Shown here: one piece after another, positions 39,893-51,300 of the stretch | How the letters are laid out: every line of letters begins with the position of its first letter | Numbering within the stretch: position 1 is the first letter of the stretch | Assembly: GCF_022539315.1 (NCBI RefSeq) | Contig: NC_066317.1 | Span: forward strand, 45,363,935 to 45,427,934 | DNA: 64,000 nucleotides | Direction of reading: 5' to 3' | From: Serinus canaria | Taxonomy: Eukaryota; Chordata; Aves; Passeriformes; Fringillidae | The notes under the pieces: model-generated | The model's input: only the letters and a program-made list of their open reading frames with translations | Told to the model about the DNA's origin: nothing | The model's database searches: none | Made by a program: the position numbers and the translations under genes

Positions 39893-42816
39893 ACCATCTT
39901 CAGACACAGCAATCTCCTGTCAATCACAGCAAGCCTACAGTGCTTCCCACCTCCTGGCCAAAAAGATGGAAGGTACTGCATCACATCCATTCTTTTGCTA
40001 CCATCCCCAGGACACCTGTGTTCAAACACCCTTTCAGGGAGACCAAGACACCTCTTGGAGTGAGGTTTCCCATCAACAGGGCTGTGCCAGGAAGGACATG
40101 CACACATCTGAACATTCTGCCTAACATTTTTGCAGGTGCAACCAAGTGAGGGAAGAACAAAAGAGCTCCGTAGCCCAAGGGTTAGGGGCCAGCCCTCAGC
40201 TATTCTGAATCCCAAACCTCCCAGGTCATTCCCCAGTCTCTCAGAGGCTGCCTGCTTCCCACACAAGCTACCCATTTGCCCTTGGAGATGTGAGTATGCT
40301 GCCCATGCAGAGGCTGAACACAGATGAGCTGAACACCTGCAGTCCAGAGGCAATAAGGGCACAACACATCTAAACACACCAAGGGAACTCACCCAGAGAA
40401 CAGATACGTGTTTTAAACCACAAAAACACCTAATGCTGGCTGCGGCAAACACCTCTTTATGTTGCTAAATGAAAGCAGCCACAGGGGCCTTGCATAGAGG
40501 CTGCTGGCAAGGCATGAGTCCAGGCAGTCATTCCACACTTCCCAACACTATGGGGAGCACCTGCCTCAGGGACTGGGAAGCAATGAGTGTTGGGTGTCAG
40601 CCCTTGCTCCAGGACTACTGGTAAAATGTTTGTCCTGCATACTGGAGCCAGAGTTCAAGGCATGGAGTCCTTGGCTGGAGTCACACTTATTCAGCAAAGC
40701 TAGATTAGATGCAAATTTAAACACTGAGGTGATGTCTATACAGCTGGGCACATATGCTCACAGCAAGCTCACTTATCTCTGCTGGCCAAGAGAAACAAGG
40801 TACAGCCTGTCCCAGGAGCACACCCTTTTAGACAGACCTCTCCCACACTGGTGAGGCTTCCTGGAACCCCTCTGAGTCTGTCAGCCTTCAAGGACATCCA
40901 TATGAGATGTGTCTGAGGCAGATAACCCTGAGAAGGACAGCCTATGTGGTGATCTGGCCTTTAAAGGCAGTGAGGACCAAAAGGTGGTGGCACAGTGACC
41001 CAGCCCTGAGGTGTTCTGCAGAATTCACAGCATAATGCAATTAGCACCAGTCCCCTGGAGCTCACCACAGGATTCATCAAGTCTCTGTCATCACAACATG
41101 TACATTTGTGGCTGTGACAGCCCACCCCACAAAGGCAAAAGCAAAGAAAAAAAAAATCACTCCTGGGATCCCCTCTCAGCTTCCACATCCAGCAGCTTCT
41201 TCATTACCCAGATCCATCATTGCCAAGGGATACCCTTGGGAGATAACCCTCCAGAAAGGCAGACAACATTGCAGATGTTTCCTCATCTATCTGCTAAAGA
41301 TAAATCCATCTGTTGGAGCCAGTGAACTCAGGCAGCAAAATGCCCAGCTTGCCCAGATGGCTGCTTGGCAAAGACATGGGAATTGTCAGCCTGGTAGCTG
41401 GCAATCCCACTGCACCCACAAGCTGCTGAGTGTGCTGACCCCATGCCAGGCATGCTGCTCTGCAGACACACTCCCAAAATGGGCTCCAATTCCCATTTTC
41501 CTTCCAGGCAGCTGCCATCCTGACTCCCTTGTGCAGCAGGAGGGCCATCCTGGGTATTGCAGATATTCCATCTGGCATGTGTAGGAAGGAATGGCCAGCT
41601 TGTTGCTCTCCTCCATCCATTCTGACCTAATAGCACCCAGGTGGGCTTACAGGCAGACAGGGCAGTTTCTGTGTGCAGCCTGAGACCCCTGCACAGACTA
41701 CAAGTGCTATGTGTTCAAGCAAAAGGGTTCATTCTGGGAAAGGATGTTAGTACAAGCTTGAGAACAAAAGCTGGACCTAGCACTGTGACCTGGGTTTGCA
41801 GCTATCCTTCTTGGATAGCTGCAGGGCAGAACTCCAGTGGTCCCTCTAAAAATGTTGCACCTCTTTCCTTCAGTTTTAGGAGATCCCAGTATTGGCTCAG
41901 ATAAACCATTCATTGTGCCAGGTCTGCCCCTGACAGCGTCAGCCTCTAGGAGCACATCACCCACAAAACTCTTGCCATTGTGTCATGCCTGCCACACCAG
42001 CAAGGGGACATGACAGGGCTGACAAGCTGGCCACAGCATCATCCCCACACACAGCAGTGTCAGCCTGGGACATACTCAGGAAGGTGAGCTAAAGAGCAAA
42101 CACCAGACATGGCCTCTAGGATTCCTCCCCTGGTGCTCTTACCAGCACTGGGACACTGGCAAAACTGCACCTCATGGGAAAACAGGCACAACTGAGGGCT
42201 GAGCTAAAATAACACTTGTTTAAGCCCATGTTTGTATAAATGAAGTCTCCACATGTATTTTTTAAATTATAAAATGTACCTTTTTCTGCAACATAAGGCA
42301 AGTTTTAATTTATTTTTTTAAAGCCTTTAAATAGTTTTTTCTATATTCATTTTGACCAGAAGATGAGCTGGCATAAGTTACTGAGAAGGAACCTGTTTTA
42401 GGAAAGGGAAGGGAACATATGAAAATAAAAAGGTATAGATAAAAACTTCATGATCTCATTTGGACCATCTTATGTGAGTTACTGCCCTGGAAAGCAGAAA
42501 GTCTTTGCTACTGAATGTAGGTGGAAAACATAATTTGCCAATAAATCCTATTGAAAGATGAAATAAAATTCCTCAAGCTAAAAGAACTCAGATGTTAGAG
42601 AATTTGTATCTATTACTTATTTTGGCAAAAATTATACAGCTGACTAAAGCTTTTAAATAAACACCAAAGAAAAGAGTGTACATCTTTATAATACTCCCTT
42701 TCATGAAGAAAAGGGGATTTGTTCCAATTTGGATCCCCAAATAAAGCATTTGGCATTGTTCAGCAAACACTTTTTCAGCTGCTTTTGAGCAGCTAGGCAT
42801 ATCCAAGGCATTTATC
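39893..42816. other. Relatively GC-rich unique noncoding sequence
   Basis: Has more C and G than its surroundings and therefore more long open frames: 39793-40452 (-), 41108-41584 (+), 41294-41620 (-) and others, all mutually overlapping. None carries a recognisable domain and the longest runs into the SINE. An 11-bp inverted repeat lies at 41797-41823. Confidence 0.5.
41797..41823. repeat. Perfect 11-bp inverted repeat
   Basis: TGCAGCTATCC (41797-41807) and GGATAGCTGCA (41813-41823) are exact reverse complements with a 5-base spacer. It could form a small hairpin. No function is inferred. Confidence 0.8.
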
Positions 42817-43030
42817 CCAGAATCACACAATCACAGGATAAGCTGAGTTGGAAGACACCCTCAAGGTTCATCAAGTCCAACTCCTGGTCCTGCACAAGAC
42901 ACCCTCAAGAATCACACCATGTGTCTGAGAGCAAACACTCCTTGAACTCAGGCTTGGTGCTGTGACCACTTCCCTGGGGAGCCTGTCACATTATGCTTGT
43001 CCAAGTTTGCCTCTGAAATATCTCCCCCCT
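42817..43030 (-). mobile_element. CR1 LINE, 5'-truncated 3' end, reverse orientation
   Basis: Read on the plus strand it begins with the reverse complement of a CR1 terminus (AGAATCACACAATCACAGGA), followed by GAGTTGGAAGACACCC, TCATCAAGTCCAACTCCTGG and CTTGGTGCTGTGACCACTTC, all typical of avian CR1 3' ends. The element therefore runs right to left with its 3' end near 42817. Similarity fades after about 43030. It belongs to a different CR1 subfamily from the copy at 37285, judging by the divergent wording of the shared segments. Confidence 0.88.
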
Positions 43031-46000
43031 CCAAAAGTCTCATCATGAGAACTGCAATTTGCTCTACATGTCCTCCTGGAACTAGCAGAGGTTACTTTGG
43101 CTGTAAGCTCCCATAATCTGTTCCCTGCTCTGAGGCACTGGAGGTTGCCCCAGCACACACAGAGAAAGGCACTGTAGGCTCCAGTCCTTGGGAACAGGAG
43201 GTTAAGTCCATTGCCAGAGCAGCCAAATCAGGGAGCAGCACAGCTCCTTGATGGACATCAGAGTCTAAGTGGGGCCTGTTCAGATGGCCAAGACCACTCA
43301 TGAGATGGAACCAATATCCTATTTTTTCCAAAGCAATTTAACCAAAACCAAATATAAATAGGAGTATCTCCTCTCAAACTCAGACATTCTATAGAAGAAA
43401 AAACTTGTCAAACTTCAGCTGTTTTATTTCAGTCACATATGACTCTTGATTTATCTCACAGCCTGAATAATTTCTGATGACTATAACAGGCCTTATGATA
43501 AACACCAAAAAAAAAAAAAAAGAAAAAGATAAAATTTTAAATTCCAGTTAGTAAAGTACTATATTCTCATTTAATTTCAGGTTTTAAGATTGGTGAAGGA
43601 ATTTTTGTTTCCATACTGTGATGATCATTTAAAATAATCAATCCAACAAACAACGAGGAATCAAAATACCATTAAGGGGAAATCTCTCTTGCCTGGGGAG
43701 TCACTGTGATATCTCAGTGATATCATTCACTTACCTCATTCTCTATACTGCATGCAACATGAGCATGACAAATATCAGCCTTATCAAAATTTTAAGCAGC
43801 AAAGAACCCCAGCATTGCCTACATCTTACTGTACTGTCCAAAATGAAACCTAAGCTACAGATTGCTAAACTTTTCTGGGTAAAGATTTTCCTATTTAATA
43901 TCTTCTTTCATCACAGAAGTCATTTATGTCTTCCTGGTGTCTCCTCTGCAAGTCTGGAAAATAATCATCTCCTCTTCCAATCACTGCATTTTCTTCACAG
44001 TCTCTGAATGGAGATTCCTAAGGGCTGTCCATAAGCTGATGTGTCTGCTCACAGTGGAGGCTCTCCTGAAGTGGGCAGGGCATTTCTGGCCATGCTCAAC
44101 TCCTGTACAGAATACTTCCATAATGATGTCCTGTCTCCCTTCAGACAGAGTCTCACTCTCAGATGTTCACCTTTCCAACCTCACTTTCAGATGTTCACCC
44201 TTCCAACCCAAGACCAAACCCTCTGTGGAAAGACCACACAGACAGAAACAGCAGAATTTCCTCCACTTACCATGCCAGGCAGAGCTGGTAGACCCAAATT
44301 TGGCTTCTAACCTCCAGCAGGGGATGTGATTAAAGCCAGATGCCCTGCCAAGCACGCTGTCTACCTTGAACTGCACTAACCTGCTTCCTGTCCACTTTCC
44401 TCTGCCCTCTTTCCAGACAGCAGCAGAAGCTTCCCAGGGGTTTCTCAGGAGGGATTGGCTGGTAAGGCACAGTTCACACAGATCTCTCAGCTACACGAGG
44501 CTGAAAACCCTATTGTTCCCTCCAGATCTTTATGATGGAGAACAGAGTACAGCCTGGGAGCCAGCAAGGTATTTCTGAGTTTCAGCTTTCCAGCAATTCA
44601 CTTTCAGTCAGCAGTTGTGGTAGCAAAGAATGCTGTATTTTGCTTTCTCTCCTTGATATTTATTTAAGAGGGTTTTGTATTATCCAAAAAATTAGTGATC
44701 TGATTCTTGAGAGGCAGTGACCTCTCATGGCACTTGTGTTGCCTATCACCATAGAAAATGTTGCCACTGGAGTCTGTGGTGAGTTTTACTTTCAAACATT
44801 TTTCAGTCTAAAAGTATAAGTAATAACTACTTCCCGAGTCCTCTGGCATCCATGTGGCCATCCATGAACTGCTTCTTGCACCTGGAATATGTGAAAAGCT
44901 GATTTCAAAAGAAGTTACTGCTCATGTATGGACTAGGTTGCTGGTAACAGACTAGCCAGTGGATTGCTTCCAGCCCACCTTTCAGCTAAAAATAAAAAAT
45001 GTCTGGAAGAAAATTTTCCTCCACTTGCTGTAGATTGCTAAGTAGATGTGCTGAAGTATTATGCCTTTCTATCCAAGACTCACCTGAGATCAGGTGAAGT
45101 ATATTTTAAGCCTTGAGAATGACACCAAAGCTTAAAATAGCTTATTATTCTTTAATTTGTAGTAGGACCTTTGAAGGCCACCTAACTACATCACTCCCTC
45201 TTATTCTGGGACACCTCTCCCCAGGTGAGATAGGCTCACAGCCTTCAGGTGTTAAGCAGAGACAAAGTCAATGCAGAATTAGAAGAAGAGACAGGAAACT
45301 TCTGAGTGTGAAGTTTACTTATCTTTATAAAAAATGCCTTACATAAACCAGATCTATGCCCAGAGCTGCATCTCAGTTCGTAGTAAGCCCTTAGGAAAGC
45401 ACATGTGCAGCTAATGGAAAACAAATGTCTTTTTTGGCAAGGCCTGCAGCTAATGTCAGTTTTTTTCTCCCTTTGCTAAATAAATAAAAAAATCATCCCA
45501 ATGAAACAGGCTGACTGAAATACTTTGGTTTTCTCTTAACTGTTTGAGTGCTTCTCTGATACACAGCATATGTGACAGACCATATCTCTGTGGTTCATGA
45601 AGAGGAAAAAAATCCTGAAGAAATCATGCTCATTTTCATTAAAACCTATAATGTCCTCAGGAAGGAAGTTCAGAGTTGAAAACATAGATATGCCTCATGG
45701 CTTGATAGCTCTCAGTAAGGACTGTTTTAATTAGAGTGTAATTTCTAGACTTTGTTTTGCTGGAGTCTGGCCAAAAAGAGAACAAGAGCACCACACAATC
45801 TTTAAACTGTATTCTAAAGAAAACAAAAACCTAGGGAGGGCAGAATTATTAGCTGTGGCTAATACCTCAAAGCAAATTAACATAAAGTATAGTTATTGTT
45901 CATTTCTGGGGCAAGAGCAGTACTGTCAACACAAGCATAGAAACCACTAGAAAACAATTAATCATCAGGATTATGGTCACTAACTCATAGAAACTATACC

Positions 46001-46072
46001 AAACCACAACCCAGAACACAAGTCAGTCTGACTTTAGCTCAGAAACAACGTGAATTGAGGGTCACCAAACAG
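43031..46072. other. Unique noncoding sequence
   Basis: No gene recognised. It contains an A15 run at 43507-43521 and a 28-bp tandem duplication. Frames at 43937-44329 and 44041-44310 pass through that duplication and overlap each other. Confidence 0.5.
44153..44208 (+). repeat. Two-copy 28-bp tandem duplication
   Basis: Positions 44153-44180 and 44181-44208 are adjacent copies differing at two positions (TCACTCTCAG versus TCACTTTCAG, and TTCACCTTTCC versus TTCACCCTTCC). A recent local duplication, not a multiple of three, so it would shift any reading frame. Confidence 0.92.
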
Positions 46073-46112
46073 CCATATTACTGATTTCTCTGTTGAGAAA
46101 TCAGTAATATGG
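46073..46112. repeat. Perfect 18-bp inverted repeat with 4-base loop
   Basis: The left arm, 46073-46090, is CCATATTACTGATTTCTC and the right arm, 46095-46112, is its exact reverse complement; the loop is TGTT. Thirty-six of forty bases are paired without a mismatch, far beyond the other short inverted repeats in this window. It is too short for a microRNA precursor and has no transposase or terminal-repeat context. A template-switch event during replication is one way such a structure can arise. Confidence 0.93.
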
Positions 46113-47146
46113 AAATACCAGGGCTGGTAGGAAACTCTGTGAATTTTAGCTTTCTTTCTGAAGGATCTGATTTCCCAAAGCTTTGTCTCTTCTGGGACAG
46201 CAGATCCCAAAGGCTGCAAGGGTGTACAGGAGAAGAATCACTCCCCTGCCATGCTCCCTTTCCTTAAGCAGCTGCTGGAAGCGTGGTTACACGGAGACCA
46301 GACTGGTCTTGGTTTCACCAAGCCATTGCAGTCTTCCACTCTTCCCCAGGCAGGCAGCTGAGGAGGCTCACATCCTGAACCTAGGTGCAACACCTTGCCC
46401 TTGGGCTTCCTAAATCTCATGAGATTTCTACACACCCACTTCATGAGCCTGTCCAAGATAACTCAGCCAGAGTCACAGAGTGACACTGGGAGAAAGCCAC
46501 CAGAGTGTTTTCTGGCATAGGTATTAGAAAATCTGCCTTGTGACTGTGTGAAAATAAACAGTCATCTGTTTTTTGACTACTTTCATGTTAAAATAAGCCT
46601 CTTTGGCCCTTTAAAAATAAGGGGATTTCACTAGAGAAAGCAGTAAGGAAAGTGGGCATTTCTCTCAGATTTGAGGAGAAATTCAAACCACAGGCATGAC
46701 CTACCTTTGAGGAACAGACTTTTTAAAAAACAAAAGGGGCCAGGAGCTTTTAAACTGATCTGGAAGTTGCTAACATGAGTCTTGCTGCAGTGACTGATAG
46801 GCAGCCACTTCTCTACTGTCAATACAAGGAGTAGCCTTCCACAAAATAACAGTCCACATCCAGCAACAGCCAAATGAATCTTCTTATAATAATATCTGTG
46901 TCCACCCAGAAATTGTCTTTGCTCCCATCTTCCATCTTTTTGCTTCAGCCCAAATGCCTTTGTGCATCAGAGTTTCCAGCTCCACTGACTGAGGCTTTGT
47001 TTAGCCTTTACTGCAAGGTCTAAGACCCTTCAGGCTCACTGGGCAACAATGAGCTGAAGCAACTGCAGTGCCCCGAGTCTCTGCTGATATCCCTGCTTCT
47101 CTCTTCCCTACAAATTTCACTTCAGATTGCCAGTCTGCTGGGCTTC
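46113..47146. other. Unique noncoding sequence
   Basis: No gene or repeat family recognised. Small overlapping frames near 46183-46456 show no domains. Confidence 0.5.
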
Positions 47147-47152
47147 TCTGCC

Positions 47153-47570
47153 TATTGTATTTGCAGGGTTCCTCGCGGCAGGAAGGAATGATGAATCTGA
47201 TTCCATGTCCTCAGAAGGTTAATTCATTATTTTATGATACTTTATTATATCAAAGAATACTAAACTAAACTATACTAAAGAATACAGAAAGGATACTTAC
47301 AGAAGGCTAAAAAGATAATAATGAAAACTCCTGACTCTTTCCAGAGTCTCAACACAGCTTGACCCCAGTTGGCTACTGAGTCAAAACTCACAGCAGAAAC
47401 CAATGAAACAACCAACTGTTGGTAAACAATCTCCAAACACATTCCAAAGGAACAAAACACAGGAGGAGCAAATCAGATAATTATTGTTTTCCTTTTTCTC
47501 TGAGGCTTCTCAGCTTCCCAGGAGAAAAATCCTGGGCGAAGGGATTTTTCCAGAAAATGTGAATGCCACA
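47153..47570 (-). mobile_element. Solo LTR of an endogenous retrovirus (ERVK-like), reverse orientation
   Basis: Read on the reverse strand it starts TGTGGCATTCAC at 47570 and ends near 47153 after GCAAATACAA. The sequence is familiar from a common songbird LTR (TTTTCTCCTGGGAAGCTGAG, TTTTCATTATTATCTTTTTA, CTTCTGTAAGTATCC). The last base pair of the element appears changed (TA where TG is expected on the plus strand). With that boundary the six flanking bases are TCTGCC (47147-47152) and TATGCC (47571-47576), a five-of-six match consistent with a 6-bp target duplication. A reverse-strand AATAAA lies at 47241-47246 and an ATTGG (CCAAT-type) motif near 47396. No internal retroviral sequence flanks it. 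Confidence 0.85.
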
Positions 47571-47576
47571 TATGCC

Positions 47577-48279
47577 AGCAAAGACCTGCCTATAAAATGA
47601 TGGATGTAAGATGGGTTAGATCCACAAAAAAACCTAATGATAAGACTTCAGTCAAAATTCACCACCTGGGTAGCGAACTGGACCCGCCAGACAACTTTGA
47701 TACAACAGGAATTTCACAACCTTTTTGTGACCTATAGAGGTTCAGGAAGTGCAGTTCAGATTGCTTCAGTTCAAATAAGGAAAACAACTGCTGTCTAGGA
47801 AGACCACTTGGTAAGAAGCCTATTTCTCTCAGTTATCCAGCCACATGGATCGTTGGGAAGATGAACCAAAAGGCATCTCTATCTTGAAGATGCCAACTCT
47901 GAAAGACATAAAACAATGAAGAATATTCTAGGCTAGAAGCTCCCTGCATTTATTTGGATTCAGTGTGGCTCAGTATAGCATGGGGTGGATCTTAAATTAA
48001 TGCCTTCAACACAGCTTGAAGATACCTTTTGTTTAGCTACTGTCCTTATCTCAGAAATTATCAATCATAGAGCATCAGCCCAAAAAAGACTGAAGAGGAA
48101 GAGGCTCTAGCAACAACCACCTCATCATTTGGTAATTGCAAAGGACAAAGTCATCTTACAAGCCATTAAAAATTGTTCAGAGACTTTGGCCATCATTTAG
48201 CAAAAGAAAGAGGCATCAGAGACCATCTAGATCTGGCCACAGAGGAGTTACCAAAGTCACCGGGAAGGAATGTCATATT

Positions 48280-48280
<1 letters not shown>
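47577..48280. other. Unique noncoding sequence
   Basis: No gene recognised between the LTR and the microsatellite. No primer-binding-site or polypurine-tract region was noticed beside the LTR, which fits solo status. Confidence 0.5.

Positions 48281-48323
<43 letters not shown>
48281..48323 (+). repeat. (CA)21 microsatellite
   Basis: Forty-three bases of uninterrupted CACACA. Perfect tracts of this length are usually polymorphic. They also explain the His-Thr and Val-Cys runs in translated frames on both strands here, which are artefacts. Confidence 0.97.
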
Positions 48324-48324
<1 letters not shown>

Positions 48325-51300
48325 AATGTTACCCCTGGATGCAAGAGTGGACCCAATTATTTTTCTGTGCTGGATTTTAAGCAAGCAATGACAAATGGAC
48401 TCTGAAGATGGGGGAAAGTCTACAGCACAGAGTCTGAGTCAACAGAAAAGACTGTGGTTGCAGCAGCTTGTAGAACACAGATGATCCTGGAATAGCTGAC
48501 AGACCTCTCTAACCATCTTGGCTAAATCTAAATTCCAACATGTTGCTTGCTAAAAAAAAACCCCAAACCAACAGAGAAGCAAAATCAGCAAGGATGGAAT
48601 TTCCATCAACAAAATCAAAATGAGACATGAAAAAACAGCCAAATTTCCAGCTTTACAGATGTGCAGAGTTCTGTAGGACTCTGCCATGACAGAAAGTACA
48701 CTTGGAGCTTCTACAGGATCCTGGAAAAGCTCCTCATACCTAGTGGAAACAGGAGAATATTTCTCTGGTCACCCGAATGTAATGAAAATTTCCTGGAATT
48801 TTAAGAATCCCTCCTGACCCCTTTTGTCTTGGTTTTCTTGTATCTCAGAATTCCTAATGCTGGACAGAGATGCTACTGCACATGATTTGGGGGCAGCATT
48901 ATGACACAAGCAGACAAAAAATATCCCATGAAACAATGTTGGTCTGGTACATTATAACTTAAGACCTCACGGATAAACAATTACTTTATCCAATAATATA
49001 AATGATCCTTGGCACAGCTCTGGTGTTTTCTAGCAATCACAGCTACTTCAGAAACAAAGCTTCAAACACACAAATTGGGAAATAGAGACCCTGTCAGCAG
49101 CCAAAATTCTCATTAAGAGATGTTGTGCCTATCCCAGGGTCTTCTGTGCATTCTCCCTTGGACTGCGCATATGCTTTGCATTAGATACGACCATAGTGAT
49201 TTAGAAAATCTCCCTATTTCTTTTTCCTCTAATAATTTTGCCTCAGAAACCTACTAATGTGCCCATAATCCAATGGGAAGTCACTGGAATTCAAATCGGA
49301 GTTTTAACTTCCTGTAATAGTGTTTCTCAGGGATTTAGCTCCAGCCAACATCCCTGTACAGCTGGCTTGCAATGGATTTGCAAAGTGGTAACACCAGGAC
49401 CTCTTCTGGCTCAGCAAGGACCAAGATCTGATCACCCAAATGATTTTATTTCCTGGAACCTGAGAGAGTATGATAGGAAATAACAGTCTGTGTAGGAGCT
49501 CATGCTCTCCAGTCACCATCTTCCTGGGCTTTTATGAGTCTTCCTGGAGTACCTGGTGAGTGCTTCCAGATGTTCTGCAGACTTCAAGGCAGCATAACCC
49601 CAGCGTGGAGTGGGAGCACAAGGCAGAATTGCACCCAGCCATGACTGGCAGGATTGCTGAGACACCCCCTGAGTAGCACTTCTGGCTACACCAGACCACA
49701 TGTTCTGCTGACATCAGCCAAGTTGTTCGGTGTCAACCCAGATTTCTTTAAAACACTGCCCTTGGGCTGGTACCCTCCTTCCATGCCCAAGTACAAGCAG
49801 GCAGAGAGGGAACAGAACTTTTGCTCAGAGAAGGATAATAGTGGGAAGGAATAGGTGATTACATTTCCTGACTAAGCAAGCAACTCTATTCTTCTCAAAA
49901 TAAGACATGGGAACTTTTTTATGAGAAAAAGTAGATGATTAAAAACCTGCATGCCTCTTCATTCTTTTAATCTGGAAAGTTTTATGGAAAAGGCAAAATC
50001 ACTTTTTTCATGTTGTTAAAACTAAAAGGTCTTTGTTCTTTTATTCTCCTATCAAAGATAGGATAGAATATACCAAAAGATCTTTCCATCTTGTCTTCTG
50101 TCTCCCACCTCTTTCCCTGCCTCTGCATCTGTGGCCTGGTGGTATCCTGCTAATCCAGCCTTTTGCATGGAGGTGAAGAAATCATTCATTACTGTGCACT
50201 TAGAGCAGCACTCAGAAATTTTCCAGCAACCCATCCACTATAGTCCTCTGAAAAAGATGTATTAAATAATCTCTCCATGTTAGTATTACATTATTTATGC
50301 CTCATTCCAGCTATCTCCTTATTTCCTGTGGACAGCATGTTGATTTATTCATGCTGTCAGCCAGCCTCCTCTGACTGTGTTTTCAGTAAAAAAACTGAAA
50401 GGGAGATTTAGCCAACTACTCCCCAGATGTGCAGTGGCTCCAGCTCTATGGCATCTGTGTAAACATCAGCAATAAACTTCTAATTTAGAGATTAAATATG
50501 GAGAGTTTTCCTTTTACCTCACATTCAGGCCCCTTGCATTGAACTATTTTAAAGGCATGTCTGGCATTTTTTGTTATGAAAGCATTTTTCATGCTATTCA
50601 TCAAGGAAGTATGTCTGCTGAAAACCATCCACAACTGGGAGACATAAAGTTCATAGGACAACCAGTCAGAGTGTCAAGGCTGTGATGTTCCCACCAGGGA
50701 GCGTGCAAAGGAAGAGCAGAGCTCTGAGCTGTGCAGGTGTTAGACAGGAATGCCAAGTTTTGGTTGAGCTGTGGAGGTGTCACTGCTGTCACATAAATGA
50801 GGATGTTATAAGAAAGGTTGTCCTAGGGTATTTAAATATGATCGAGTTAAGCATGCTATTTAACTAATGGTACTAGTATACTTACATATAGCAAGAAAAA
50901 CAAATAGAAAAAAAAATCAGAAACTTGCTGCTTATTAACATAGTGATTAATGCTCTGGAATCAATGATCTGTTTGAGAATCCTATAGGAACCAAAGCAAT
51001 GTTCATCTTTAGCGAAATACTGCAGAAATGGCCTAGAGGAAGGGCACCAGTGGAGCATAGCTGCTGTGAGAAGTGCATAATCTGGAAAGCTCCTTTTCAC
51101 ATGAGACAGGTTCAGTTCATTTCCCTAATGACATTTTTTTGTTCTACTCAGCTTGTACAAAACACACCACTGTAGCTGGATCCACGACTTGCTGGGGGAT
51201 AGAAGAAGGGCTGGATGAGGACAGAGCAGCCTGGTTCACACTGACACCAGCATTTTCTTAATTGAAGCTTACTGTAGTGGTGGATTTTGACCTGAAAGGG

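Noticed and set aside
39793..40452. Longest open frame of the window, 219 codons on the reverse strand
   Set aside because: It runs into the antisense of the tRNA-derived SINE, is rich in Cys, Trp and Ser as chance frames in GC-richer DNA are, overlaps several plus-strand frames and has no recognisable domain.
41108..41584. 158-codon forward frame
   Set aside because: Composition follows local C-rich DNA, competing frames exist on the opposite strand, and no domain is recognisable.
46073..46112. MicroRNA precursor
   Set aside because: The 18-bp stem with a 4-base loop is too short for Drosha/Dicer processing, and no extended imperfect pairing continues outside it.
48136..48405. Frames with runs of His-Thr or Val-Cys
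   Set aside because: They are translations of the (CA)n microsatellite.
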